64,000 nucleotides of DNA from Nicotiana tabacum (taxonomy: Eukaryota > Streptophyta > Magnoliopsida > Solanales > Solanaceae): positions 50,229,348 through 50,293,347 of the forward strand of contig NC_134102.1 of NCBI RefSeq assembly GCF_000715075.1, written 5' to 3'. The number at the start of each line of letters is the position of its first letter. Position 1 is the first letter of the stretch. Below, in pieces: positions 24,531 through 36,060 of the stretch. The position numbers and the translations under genes are program-made. Under the pieces are notes generated by a model. It was not told the origin of the DNA. It did no database searches and saw nothing but the letters and a program-made list of their open reading frames with translations.

Positions 24531-25230
24531 GCAGCATACACCGGATTTTTCATTTTCCGTCCAAAATCTTTTGAAACATGTTTGAAACTCATCCAAGCTC
24601 TCGGGGCTCCAAACCAAACATCCACACAAGTCTAAAAATATCATACAAACTCGCTCGCTGGATCAAATCACAAATATAGCATATAAAACTACGAATTGAA
24701 CACTAAAACGCATGAATTTCAAAGTGAATTACAATAACCTTTAGAATTGCAACTAAACGTCTGAATCCTATCAATTCAACTCCAAATGATACCAAAATTT
24801 GCAGACAAGTTCTAAATACATAACTGACCTATTCCAAGTCCCAAAATAAAATTCCAAACTCGATAGATAAAAGTCAACCTACGGCCAAACCTTTCAACTT
24901 CACATTGCCAAATTTCGGCCAAACAACACAAATCAACCTACGGACTTCCGAATTCAATTCCGGGCATACTCTCAAGTCCAAAGTCACGATACGAAGTTAT
25001 CAGAACCATCAAAACACCATTCCAGTGTCGTTTTAACAAAAGTTAAAGTTTGGTCAACATTTCTAACTTAAGCTTCTAAGTCAAGAGTCAAAAGGTCCAA
25101 ATCAACCCAAAATCTTCCCGGAACGAAACTAACCAACCCCGTAAGTCATAATACCATAATCACACATGTTTGAAGCATAAAAAGGGAAAATATAGTGCAA
25201 TTACACAAAATGACCGGTCGGGTCGTTACA

Positions 25231-25243
25231 TTCTTCCCCTCTT
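25231..25243 (-). promoter_or_regulatory. Polypurine tract of E1
   Basis: On the minus strand aagaggggaagaa immediately precedes the LTR start tgtaacgaccc. Confidence 0.7.
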
Positions 25244-25250
25244 AAAATAA

Positions 25251-25268
25251 ACGTTCATCCTCGAATGT
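25251..25268 (-). other. Pre-PPT hairpin of E1
   Basis: On the minus strand ACATTCG-agga-TGAACGT. The stem has one mismatch and one G-T pair. It lies 7 bases before the polypurine tract and overlaps the end of the open frame. Confidence 0.5.
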
Positions 25269-26065
25269 GCATAAGGACATACCTGAAGTGGTAAATATAT
25301 GAGGATAACGACTCTGCATGTTGTGCTCGGTCTCCCAGGTCACCTCCTCGACTGGATGACCGCTCCATTGAACCTTCATCGAAGCAATGTTCTTTGATCT
25401 CAACTTCCAGACTTGTCTGTCCAAGTTAGCCACCGGCTCCTCAATATAAGTCAAATCCTCATCCAATTGGACTGTGCTAAAGTCTAAAACATAAGACGGA
25501 TCACCATAGTACTTTCAGAGCATAGAAACATGGAACACCCGATGAACCGTAGATAAACTAGGTGGCAATGCAAGCTTGTAGGCCACCTCACCAATCCTCT
25601 TAAGGATCGCAAAAGGTCTGATATACCTAGGGCCTAACTTTCCCTTCTTCCCGAACCTCATCACACCATTCATAGGTGAAACCTGGAGTAAAACTCTCTC
25701 TCCAACCATGAATGCAACATCACGAACCTTCCGATTCTCATAACTCTTCTATCTAGATTGGGTTGTACGAAGACGATCCTGGATCAACCTGACCTTCTCC
25801 AAGGCATCTCGAACCAAATTTGTGCCCATTAAGTTAGCCTCTCCCGGCTCAGACCAACCAAATGGAGAACGACACCATCTCTCATATAGGGCCTCATAAG
25901 GAGGTAAACTTCGCAAGCGGCATGAATTGATGCCAAGAACCCCCGAAATCCATAGCACATGCACGAAGCATATCCTCCAATATCTGAATGCTGCGCTCGG
26001 ACTAATCATCCATCTGGGGATGAAATATTGTACTCAACTTAACCCGTGTGCCTAACTCACGCTGC

Positions 26066-26070
26066 ACAAC
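26066..26070. repeat. Target-site duplication, left (ACAAC)
   Basis: A perfect match to 35296-35300 flanking the inserted element 26071-35295. Confidence 0.8.
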
Positions 26071-27209
26071 TGTCACGACCCAAAATCCAACTAGCCGTGA
26101 TGGCACCTAACCTCACCCGCTAGGTAAGCCAAATAACAACAATCCGATTCAATTATTATTTAACTGACTCTAATACACTACCCAAGAACTGGTAGTACAA
26201 ATCATGAGCTTCTAAGATTAGAATTTAAAAAACTGGTGTGAAATAAAAATATGTCCTCTATTTGAAATATACATGAACGGATTAAAAAATTCTAAAGCTA
26301 CCTAGAACAAGAGGCAGCAATGACTGGAACACATATACATCTTCAGATCCAGCTCCTGCCGTACGCAGCTATATAAACATCAGAAATCTACACGCAAGGT
26401 GCAAAAGTGTAGTATAAGTATAACCGACCCCATGTACTCAATAAGTAATAAACCTAACCTTAGGTTGAAAGTAGTGACAAGCTAGAACAAGGGTCAGAGT
26501 ACACTTCAATAACCAGCAAGAGTTCATAACAATATAATAAAGATGGTACAAGAAATAACCCAACTGGTTCACAGTTACGAAAAATAGGCATGATTTTCAA
26601 GTATAATAGTAAATCCCAGATCTTTCACCGAAAACCTCAAAATATGAGTAAGTTTGTAAAACAGTGATTTTCTTTCCAAAAACCTTTCAAAAATAAATAA
26701 GATGTTTCATTTTTCAGATAGCATGAGGGGAATTCATCTTTATGCCTACATGTCAATATACAGATGAAATCATGAATGTCACCAAAATCGGGTAGCAAGA
26801 GGAAATGCATCTCTATGCCTATATCTCAAGTACGCATGTCAAATGCAATGAATCTCACTGATGAACTCATGTACTCACATTCTCAAAATACTCAATCACT
26901 CAGTGCTGTATATGGCCAATCCAGCCCAGGAAAGATCCATCCTCAAATATATATCATTGACAGTCAGTCGCTCAGTACTGTATGTGGCCAATCCAGCCCA
27001 GGGAAGATCCATCCCTCAATATAGATAATTAGGAAAGGTCCATGCCAAGGAAAATCCATCCCAAGAATAAAATATCAACTACGCTCAATGTGTGGGGTGC
27101 AGACTCCTGAGAGGCTCCTTCAGCCCAAGCGCTATAATCTGCATGGACAACTTACGTGTTGCACTGACAACTCACGCACTATAGTATCAATATCCGGATA
27201 ATAAATAAT

Positions 27210-27550
27210 AGGGGCGCTCCCGAGGTACCGCCTCGTAGTCCCAAAAGTAAATATGCTACAGCGGAGCTCCGGAGGTATCACCTCGTAGTCCTAAAAGTAA
27301 ATATGCAATAGGGGAGCTCCCGAGGTACCACCTCGTAGTCCCAAAAGTAAATATGCAATAGGGGAGCTCCCGACGTACCTCTTCGTAGTCCCAAAAGTAA
27401 ATATGCAACAGGAAAGCTCCCAAGGTACCGCCTCATAGTCCCAAAAGTAAATATGCAACAGGGGAGCTCCCAAGGTACTGCCTCGTAGTCCCAAAAGCAA
27501 AGTATGCCACAGGGGAGCATACGAGGTACCTCCTCGTAGTCCCAAAAGTA
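27210..27550. repeat. Tandem array of about 52-base units (GGGAGCTCCC / CGAGG..CCTCG)
   Basis: About seven units. Most contain the palindrome GGGAGCTCCC followed by a stem such as CGAGG-taccg-CCTCG or CGAGGT-acc-ACCTCG, then tagtcccaaaagtaaatatg. The array opens a repetitive antisense frame (27278-27560) that should not be taken for a gene. Confidence 0.85.
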
Positions 27551-28367
27551 AATACACCACTTATAACTTATGGAACGATGAATTTATATCAAGGAGTCCT
27601 ACAGTTAAAGACTGAATACAAAATCAAAGAAACATGTAATTCAACTAAGCATGTTGCACAAATTGCAAGTAAGAGTTAAAACACATAGACATGCGACATT
27701 AGGCTAAATATGATGACTACACAATTCCACAGAATCAATTACATCATAGTTTCTACCGTGCACGCCCACACGCCCGTCACCTAGCATGTACTTCACCCCC
27801 AAACAAATCATATAACACGTATTTTTCGAGGTTTATACCCTCAGCTCCAAGTTTGTAAATGTTACTTACCTCAAACTGTGTAATTCTTTAGTCCAATAAG
27901 CCTTTGCCTCGTGAATTTGCCTCTGAATGCCTTAAATCTAATCACAATTAATTCGATATAGTCAACACTAATTATAGGAATAAATTCCATATGAAAATAC
28001 TAAATTTTCCAATAAAAATCCAAAATTCAACTCCAAAAATCAACAGTGGGGCCCACATCTCGGAATCTGACGAAACTTACAAAATCCGACAATCCATTCA
28101 ATTACGAGTCCAACCATACTAGTTTCACTCAAATCCGACTCTGAATCGACATTCAAATCCCAAAAATTCGTTTTGTGAAATTTCTATAATTTTCCCCAAA
28201 TTTCCATCTCAAAATATAGTTAAATGATGAAAACAATGATATATTCATGTATATTAACCAAATCCGATTTAGAATCACTTACCCCGATGAATTTCTTGAA
28301 AATCCCACGAACTATCACCACAAACCGAGCTCCCAAAGTCCAAATATGAAATAATACTCTAACCCTC

Positions 28368-28377
28368 ATTTATAAAG
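28368..28377 (-). promoter_or_regulatory. TATA-like box of LARD 3' LTR
   Basis: On the minus strand ctttataaat, about 30-40 bases downstream of the CGC-word array. The same box occurs at 34288-34296 in the partner LTR. Confidence 0.4.
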
Positions 28378-28399
28378 TACAACAATCTGATCTCCCATT

Positions 28400-28780
28400 G
28401 TGCTGACCGCACATTTTTTGTGTAGTCCGCACATTCCAAGTTCCGTGGCCACAATCCAAATTGTGCGGTCGCACTTAAGCAGTGACTGCACTACCATGCT
28501 TCAGTAAATTGGCCATAACTTTCGGTACAAATGTCCAAATTAAGAATGGTTAACCTTTCTAAAAACTAGACTCAAAGGGATACAACTTTCGTTTTTGTAT
28601 CATCCCCAAATTGGTTATAGGTTAAAAGATATAAGCTTCTGAAGTAAGACAATCAAACCTGCAGATTCCCCTTTCTGCGGCCGCAAGAGGATTTCTGTGG
28701 TCTGCACATTTTCAACTGCGGTCCGCACATTTTCAACTGCCTCCGCACTTTGGAAGTTTGCTTCCGCACATCCGCACTCC
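28400..28780 (-). repeat. Palindromic CGC/GCG word array
   Basis: Words such as gcggtccgcac, gcggccgcaa and gtgcggtcgcac lie upstream (in LTR sense) of the TATA-like box. Confidence 0.6.
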
Positions 28781-29511
28781 AAATATGTGCCCTCAGCACT
28801 TCAACTACTCCAGGACATCATCAAAGTGCCGAAATGCCCAAACTTGTTCAAAACTCACCCCGAAACACACCCGAGCCACTCAGGACCCCATCAGAATATA
28901 CCAACAAGTCCTGTAACATAACACGGACCTACTCGAGGCCTCAAATCACATATAAATAAATCGAAACGACAAATCATACCACGATACAAATTTAGAACTT
29001 TTTAAATCTTTCGATTTTCAAAACTCGTGTCAAACCATATCAATTCAACTCGGAATGAGCTCAAATTTTGCGTACAAGTCATAAATGACGTAATGAAGCT
29101 ACTGAGATTTTCGAAACCACAATCCGAGCCCGATATCATCAAAGTCAACTCCCGGTCAAACTTTTGAACATTCCAAACCTTCAAGTTCCAACTTTCGCCA
29201 ATTGGTGTCGAAACCTTCTAGAAATATCCAAATGAAATTCCGGGCATACGCCCGAGTCAATAATCACCATACGGACCTAATGGAACCATCAAAACTTCGT
29301 TCTGAGGTCAAATACTAAAAAGTCAAACTTAGTTAACTCTTCCAACTTAAAGCTTCAAAGATGAAATTCATTCTTCCGAACTAATTTCGAAATACCTAAA
29401 AAACCAAAACCGACATTTCACACAAGTCATAATACATTATACGAAGCTACACAACACTTCAAATAGCTAAAAGGAGCGTAAATGTTCAAAACGACCGGTC
29501 GGGTCGTTACA

Positions 29512-29524
29512 TTCTCTCCCACTT
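29512..29524 (-). promoter_or_regulatory. Polypurine tract of LARD-like element
   Basis: On the minus strand aagtgggagagaa immediately precedes the 3' LTR start. Confidence 0.7.
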
Positions 29525-29530
29525 AAACAT

Positions 29531-29548
29531 ACGTTCATCCTTGAACGT
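29531..29548 (-). other. Pre-PPT hairpin of LARD-like element
   Basis: On the minus strand ACGTTCA-agga-TGAACGT, a perfect 7-bp stem with the AGGA loop, 6 bases before the polypurine tract. Confidence 0.65.
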
Positions 29549-32142
29549 GCCAGGAGTTGTTCCTAATTCTTCAAATCACTATGCCATCTTACCACGCACG
29601 TACCCGGGGGTGATCCCATGCCACCCTATTCTATATAAACCTGACAACACATCATAATTGAAAATCATTACTTTAACCTTAGTTCGAAAAACTTAGAACT
29701 CAATTTCTAACATCCAAAATATCTTAGACCCGAATCTCACATCCATACACTGTATAATTCTGAACAAGATGTATCAAGCCATAACCATAACCCCAGATAT
29801 AATCACATAATATACTACACAACTCGCATGCTCGCAGCACCATTCCCGATCACAGTAACTACTCAAAACCAACCCGGTAGTAGTATTAAACCCCATATCA
29901 AACAAAACCTTGTTACAAAACCTTTGTACACTACTGATAATGAAAGAAACACGCTGAATCTCACAACCACTTATCAAACCTGATAGTACCCATTCTAGGT
30001 CCAATGACCTTATATTATCAACACAACTATTCCACAGACATGCCACACCAATATAACTCAACCCACAAACTGCGCTATCTGTGCACCCAAAATAGGAAAT
30101 ATCTCAAGGAAGAGTAATGCTATGAGCACCACTACAACAGCAATGCGATGAGCTCATCATACATAGTAGAACCAAGACACACGAATCTGATAACGGTAAC
30201 CAGCTCTTCTAGAGCTCACATTAATATCAACCGCACAGACAATTGCCCCGGTGTTCGCACATGGGCTCAAACCCCATACATATGCACACTCTTAGCGCGT
30301 AGCTATTGCAAATAATTAACGCAACTAGTGCATCCACTGAGTTTAAATAAAATACTCATATCAAACAGGCCGCAACTCCGAAATAATATGCTTCGGAGAA
30401 CTCCCAGTCTCCAAATTCATCGAACACGTGAATCACCGTAACTTATCCCAACTGCAACACTAAAATGACTAACACATCTTTCATGCACGATCATCCCATG
30501 AGGAATATTTCTATAATTCTCTCGTGCCACATAGCAAAAATCTGAATATCAGCAGTCGATCAATCAGGCGAACACTGCAATACCAACGAAACATCTGCAA
30601 GTCAAAATACAGTGTGCCTTTTGAATGTACACTCTTCTCAGGTAATACCACTAGTGTAAATATCTGAAATCGTATGTTCTCCATAAACTCATTTCCTCCC
30701 TTTTGAAACTGAATCGTATACTTGCACATGTAAATCCTAATCTCACTCCTCGCGCCGCCTCTATTAGGCCATTACATTAAAACACGAAAACCTCATTAAT
30801 ACTCTGAGTCACTAACTTTGCTCAAATCTAAATTGCACCGCCCAAACGGGCCGAAAGACACATGCCCCATTAGCACAACAACACCCAAAGAAGTAACCCT
30901 GCCTTAACACCACCAATCAAATTAATACTTCGTGTGCACTACATCCTTCACAAATAAAAACTCACTCATCCCATGATTTTTTTATACTCATAAAGCGCAA
31001 TATAACCCGTATTCAGGAATTTCATTACTTGAGTCTTCCTTTACCTTAACCTCTGTAAGTCATAACTGATCCACCAGTATGCCCCAGACCAAAACCAATA
31101 CAACACATAACTGTGCAATCAAATTGTATATAGAAGACTCCCCCACTTGGCTCAAAGACATATAACAAAACATATGATAACTCACCATACCCATACTCTA
31201 CTATTGTCATAATGCCGCAGTCAATTCAACAAAAATTCTTCCTAAGCTCAGGTAACACAAATCATAAAATACCTCAAATCATCTGCTAAGCTCTCCTTCA
31301 TCCTCATGACGGTCAAGTCAACTTTCTCAACCAATCCAAACTCGAATCTCAACACATATACCCCGTTGGTAGAAAAGAAACTCCCCACACAATATTATAA
31401 GGAACACACCTACGTAGATTACTCCACAGGAGATAACCCACCTGCTTAGCCTCAAATTGGAACCTTGCTATACCCTTTCGCAGCCACAATTACTAAGCAA
31501 TCACTTAATCTTTCTGAGTTTGAACTCATCAACAAGACATGAAAATCTACTTCGTTCCACAATTAAACAGCATGAGATACCCTTCAACACACTCACAACT
31601 CGAGTTACATCAAAACAGAAATCAAGCACCCAATGGGCCTTTTTACATCTCAAGAAAACACTTCTCGTCACATTCAAACCATCTGAACACATTTCCAATC
31701 GCATCATACTCACCATTGAGTCATTCCACCACTCATCGAGCCACAAATTCCACTCATAGGGACACTACCGGACATATAAGTCCAAACGTATAAGTTCTCA
31801 CAATCGAAACTACCGAGCTTAAGCTGCGGTCTAACCCTGGCCTCAAGTCCTTCAGACTGGCCCATCACCAAAACACAAAATATACATCTCGAACCTCATT
31901 CATAGAATCACAAACCGGCGATGCACAGCTGATACCGAGCGCTCATATGCGCACACGAATGCGTGGAAGGAATTTGAAGAGTTATGTTTCAAGTTGAATC
32001 AATGTCGCACGATAAGGAAAGAAAGATGGGAAGTTTATCCTAAATGCCATGTAGCCTCTCGGAGATAGGTATGGACGTCATCATACCGATCCGCAAGACT
32101 CTACTAGACACTTGCTTATGACTTGTAGAACCTATGAACCTA

Positions 32143-32156
32143 GAGCTCTGATACCA
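32143..32156 (-). promoter_or_regulatory. Primer binding site, tRNA-iMet type
   Basis: On the minus strand tggtatcagagctc, complementary to the 3' end of initiator methionine tRNA, 3 bases after the 5' LTR end. Confidence 0.8.
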
Positions 32157-33279
32157 AATTGTCAGATCCCAAAATCCAACTAGCCATGATGGCACCTAAC
32201 CTCACCTACTAGGTAAGCCAAATAACAACAATTCGATTCAATTAACATTTAACTAGCTCTAATACACTCCCCAAGGACTGGTAGTACAAATCAAGAGCTT
32301 CTAAGATAAGAATTTACAAATCTGGTGTGAAATAAAAATATATCATCTGTTTGAAATATACATGAACAGATTTAAAAATTCTTAAGTTACCTAGAACAAG
32401 AGGCAATAATGACTGGAACGCAGGTACATCTTCAGATCTAGCACCCACCGTACGCAGCTACATCAGCATTAGAAATCTGCACGCAAGGTGCATAAGTGTA
32501 GTATGAGTACAACCAACCCCATGTACTTAATAAGTAACAAACCTAACCTTAGGTTGAAAGTAGTGACGAGCTGGAACAAGGGCCAGAGTACACTCCAATA
32601 ACCAGCAATAGTTCATAACAGTATAATAAAGATGGTACAAGAAAAAACCAAGCTAGTTCACAGTTACAGAAAATAGGCATGCTTTTCAAGTATAACAGTA
32701 AATCCTAAATCTTTCACCGAAAACCTCAAAATATGAGTAAGTTTGTAAAACCGTAATTTTTTTTCCAAAAACCTTTCAAAAATAAATAAGATGCTTCATT
32801 TTTCAGATAGCTTAAGGGGAACTCATCTCTATGCCTACATGTCAATATACAGATAAAATCATGAATGTCACCAAAACCGGGTAGCAAGTGGAAATGCATC
32901 TCTATGCCTATATCTCAAGTACGAATGTCAAATGCAATGCATCTCAATGATGAACTAATGTACTCACATTCTCAGAATACTCAATCACTTAGTACTGTAC
33001 ATGGCCAATCCAGCCTAGGGAAGATCCATCCTCAAATATATATCACTGACAGTCAGTCGCTCAGTAATGTATGAGGCCAATCCAGCCCAGGGAAGATTCA
33101 TCCCTTAATTTAGATAATTAGGCAAGGTCCATGTTAGGAAAAATCCATCCCAAAAATAAAATATCAATTGTGCTCAATTTGTGGGGTGCAGATTCCGGAG
33201 AGGCTCCTTCAGCCCAAGCGCTATAATCTGCACGGACAACTCACATGCTATTGTATAAATATCTAGATAATAAATAACA

Positions 33280-33475
33280 TGGGCGCTCCCGAGGTACTGC
33301 CTCGTAGTCCCAAAAGTAAATATGCGACACGGGAGCTCCCGAGGTACCGCTTCGTAGTTCCAAAAGTAAATATGCAATAGGGGAGCTCCCGAGGTACCAC
33401 CTCATAGTCCCAAAAGTAAATATGCAACAACGGAGCTCCCGAGGTACCGCCTCATAGTCCCAAAAGTAAATACAC
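33280..33475. repeat. Tandem array in LARD 5' LTR (four units)
   Basis: Same 50-52-base unit as 27210-27550 but with fewer copies. One unit has a CGAGG/CTTCG stem, where a G-T pair replaces G-C. Confidence 0.8.
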
Positions 33476-34287
33476 CACTCATAACCTATGGAACGACGAA
33501 TTAACAGCAAGGAATCCTACAGTTAAAGACTGAATACGAAATCAAGGAAACATGTAATTCAACTAAGCATGTTGCACAAATTGCAAGTAAGAGTTAAAAC
33601 ACGTAGGCATACGACATTAGACTAAACATGATGACTACACAATTCTACGAAATCAATTACGTCACAGTTTCTATGGTGCACGCCCATACGCCCGTCACCT
33701 AGCATGTACGTCACCCCCAAACAAATCATATAACACGTATTTTTGGGGGTTTATACCCTCAGCTCCAAGTTTAGAAATCTTACTTAGCTCAAACTGTGCA
33801 ATTCTTTATTCCAATAAGCCTTTGCCTCACGAATTAGCCTCTGAACGCCTCGAATCTAATCACAATTATTTCGATATAGTCAACACTAATTATAGGAATC
33901 AATTACTTATGAAAATACTAAAATTTCCAATAAAAATTCGAAATTCAACTCCAAAAAGCAATAGTGGGGCCCACATCTTGAAATCCGATGAAACGCACAA
34001 AATCCGACAACCCATTAATTACGAGTCCAACCATACTAGTTTCACTCAAATCCGACTCCGAATCAACATTCAAATCCCAAAAGTTCGTCTTATGAAACTT
34101 CTATAATTTTCCTCAAATTTCCATATTAAAATACTAATTAAATGATGAAAAAATAATGATATATTCATGTATATTAACGAAATCCGAGATAGAATCACTT
34201 ACCCGATGAATTTCATGAAAATCCTGCAAACATTCGCCACAAATCGAGCTCCCAAAGTCCAAATATGAAATAATACTCTAACCCTCG

Positions 34288-34296
34288 TTTATAAAG
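34288..34296 (-). promoter_or_regulatory. TATA-like box of LARD 5' LTR
   Basis: Minus-strand ctttataaa, downstream in LTR sense of the CGC-word array at 34320-34600. Confidence 0.4.
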
Positions 34297-34319
34297 TACA
34301 ACAATCTGATCTCCCATTG

Positions 34320-34600
34320 TGCTGACCGCACATTTTTTGTGCGGTCCGCTAATTCCAAATTCTGCGGCCGCAATCCAAATTGTGCGGTCGCACTTCAGCA
34401 GTGACTGCACTACCAGGCTATATTACATTGACCATAACTTTCGGTACAAATGTCCAAAGGAAGAATGGTTTACCTTTCGGACAACTAGACTCAAAGGGCT
34501 ACTACAACTTTTGTTTTCAACTGGCTCTGCACTTTGGGAGTTTGCGGCCATACATTCGCACTCCAAAAATGCGCCCTCCGCACTTTAACTGCTCCAAGAC
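34320..34600 (-). repeat. Palindromic CGC/GCG word array
   Basis: Counterpart of 28400-28780, shorter, with gcggtccgc, gcggccgcaa and gtgcggtcgcac words. Confidence 0.6.
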
Positions 34601-35295
34601 ATCATCAAAGTTCCGAAATTCCCAAACTTGTTCAAAACTCACCTCGAAACACACCCGAGCCACTCAGGAACCCATCCGAATGTACCAACAAGTCCCGTAA
34701 TATAAAACAAACCTACTCGAGGCCTCAAATCACATATAACTACATCAAAATGATGAATCGTACCACAATTCAAACTTAGGAACTTTTAAATCTTTTAATT
34801 TCCAAAACTCGTGCCGAACCATATTAATTCAATTCGGAATGAACTCAAATTTTGCGTACATGTCATAAATGACGTAACGAAGCTACTGAGATTTTCGGAA
34901 ACACAATCAGAACCCGATATCATCAAATTCAACTCCCGGTCAAACTTATGAACATTCAAAACCTTCAAGTTTCAACTTTCGCCAATTGGTGTCGAAACCT
35001 TCTAGAAATATCCAAATAAAATTCTGGGCATACGCCCGAGTCCAAAATCACCATCCGGACCTAACGGAACCATCAAAATTTCGTTCCGAGGTATAATACT
35101 AAAACGTCAAACTTGGTCAACTCTTCCAATTGAAAGCTTCAAACATGAAATTCATTCTTCTGAACTAATTCTGAAACACCTGAAAAACCAAAACTGATGA
35201 TTCACAAAAGTCATAATACATTATACGAAGCTACAAAACACTTCAAATAGCTAAAAGGAGCATAAATATTCAAAATGACCGGTCGGGTCATTACA

Positions 35296-35300
35296 ACAAC
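35296..35300. repeat. Target-site duplication, right (ACAAC)
   Basis: Matches 26066-26070 exactly. Confidence 0.8.
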
Positions 35301-35690
35301 TCTCCAAAAATGCAAAGTGAATTGCGTGCCCCGGTCAAAGATGATGGATGCCGGCACACCATGAAGTCGGACAATCTCGCGGATATAGATTTGAGCCTAC
35401 TACTCTAAAGAATAGGTAGTCACAAGCGGAATAAAATGAGCCCACTTGGTCAACATGTCCACAATCGCCCATACAATGTCAAATTTCTTCTGTGTCCGTG
35501 GGAGCCCAACAACGAAATTCATGGTGACACGCTCCCATTTCTACTAGGAAATCTCAAGTCTATGAAGCAAACAACCCAATCTCTTATACTCATACTTTTT
35601 CTGCTGACAATTTAGGAACCAAGCTACATACTCCACTATGTCTTTTTTAATTCTCCTCCACCAATAGTATTTGAATGGCATAGAACTTGG
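35301..35690 (-). pseudogene. E1 pol: integrase core fragment
   Basis: Continuation of the E1 integrase on the minus strand. Visible pieces are REIVRLHGVPASIIFDRG (about 35395-35340), which includes the second catalytic aspartate, upstream FVVGLPR, and the zinc-finger CxxC part WFLNCQQKKYEYKRL (about 35632-35588). A few stops are present. The sequence stops near 35655-35690, where it abuts pararetrovirus DNA, so the E1 RT, RNase H, gag and 5' LTR are missing. Confidence 0.7.
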
Positions 35691-36060
35691 GGAATTTTAT
35701 GGCTTGACATTAATGACTTTTCTTTGATGACATGAAGGGCCCTTGAATAGTACTTGCATGGCATAAAACTTTGGCAGTTTTGTGGCAAGACATGGGTAGG
35801 CAATTTTATTGACATATTTTTAGATTTTTGTGGTAACTTTTGGTGGGTTAAAAGCGACTAAAAGATGAAATACCTCTACATATTTTTTTCTTTTCTATGG
35901 TAATTTCATGTGGGGTAGAGTGGTAAAAAGGATAAAGGCACTTGTGCAGTTTTTTGTTTTAGGGAAAAAGGAAAATTATAGAAGGAAAATTGACTAAAAA
36001 GGTTTAGAAGTCTTATGTAAATTATTTCCTAGCTCATGACGACACGTTATACTTGTCTTT
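35690..36060 (-). other. Pararetrovirus segment A: 3' non-coding region
   Basis: AT-rich non-coding tail downstream (minus strand) of the polyprotein end. It matches 21831-21958 over its first part and extends beyond it. In caulimovirids this position holds the large intergenic region with the pregenomic promoter, but no box can be assigned with confidence. Confidence 0.4.

Larger units (their letters stand above)
21959..25230 (-). mobile_element. Family-2 chromovirus E1: 3' LTR
   Basis: About 3.27 kb, ending (minus-strand start) at the clean terminus ggtcgggtcgttaca (25216-25230) next to a polypurine tract. The other end, near 21959, is degraded (cgtcacaaatatag in place of tgtcacgaccc). Landmarks are a CTGCACA/TGTGCAG hairpin at 22335-22353, tandem units rich in 'agagataacatgtaac' at about 23255-23430, and a CGC-word array at 24254-24530. 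Several short frames occur, none protein-like. Confidence 0.75.
25242..26070 (-). pseudogene. E1 pol: integrase C-terminus and chromodomain
   Basis: Minus-strand pol fragments in order: 'YEALYERWCRSPFGWSEPG' (about 25920-25850), a helix with LVRDALEKVRLIQDRL, the GPRYIRPFAILKRIGEVAYK block with HRVFHVSML (25709-25515), and a chromodomain-like tail with MKVQWSGHPVEEVTWETE (about 25380-25325). This is the standard Del/Tekay chromovirus order, GPY/F module then chromodomain, which guides integration into chromatin. A stop near 25747 and an interruption between 25709 and 25515 break it. Pol continues at 35301 beyond the nested element. Confidence 0.75.
26071..29511 (-). mobile_element. LARD-like element: 3' LTR
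   Basis: Runs from tgtcacgacccaaaatcc to ggtcgggtcgttaca, 3441 bases. It differs from its partner LTR mainly in tandem-array copy number (about seven units at 27210-27550 against four at 33280-33475) and in extra sequence near 28620-28690. Carries a TATA-like box (28368-28377) and a CGC-word array (28400-28780). Divergence between the LTRs shows that the insertion is not recent. Confidence 0.8.
29512..32159 (-). mobile_element. Non-coding interior of LARD-like element
   Basis: The largest frames are 95-100 residues with no recognisable domain. Much of the half next to the primer site (about 30890-32142) is the reverse complement of 53428-54716 in the second copy, so the non-coding interior is a heritable feature of the family and not a one-off deletion. 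Confidence 0.7.
26071..35295 (-). mobile_element. Complete non-coding family-2 LTR element (LARD-like)
   Basis: A 9.2-kb element on the minus strand with two long LTRs (26071-29511 and 32160-35295), a tRNA-Met-type primer binding site, a polypurine tract, and ACAAC duplications. The 2.65-kb interior has only short frames and none of the gag, protease, RT, RNase H or integrase blocks that are easy to see in the Tekay copy. It is therefore non-autonomous and was probably mobilised by a family-2 chromovirus such as E1, into whose integrase gene it inserted. A second copy with the same interior starts at 46636 on the plus strand. Confidence 0.8.
32160..35295 (-). mobile_element. LARD-like element: 5' LTR
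   Basis: Runs from tgtcagatcccaaaatcc to ggtcgggtcattaca, 3136 bases, collinear with 26071-29511. Tandem array at 33280-33475 (four units), CGC-word array 34320-34600, TATA-like box 34288-34296. Confidence 0.8.

Noticed and set aside
27210..27550. CRISPR-like array of direct repeats
   Set aside because: Units are contiguous without unique spacers, lie inside a plant LTR, and the genome is clearly eukaryotic.
27278..27560. Repetitive minus-strand peptide with LLLGLRGGTSGAP-type units, at first sight a repeat protein
   Set aside because: It is a translation of the 52-base tandem array in an LTR. The other LTR has a different unit number, and stops appear at the array edges.
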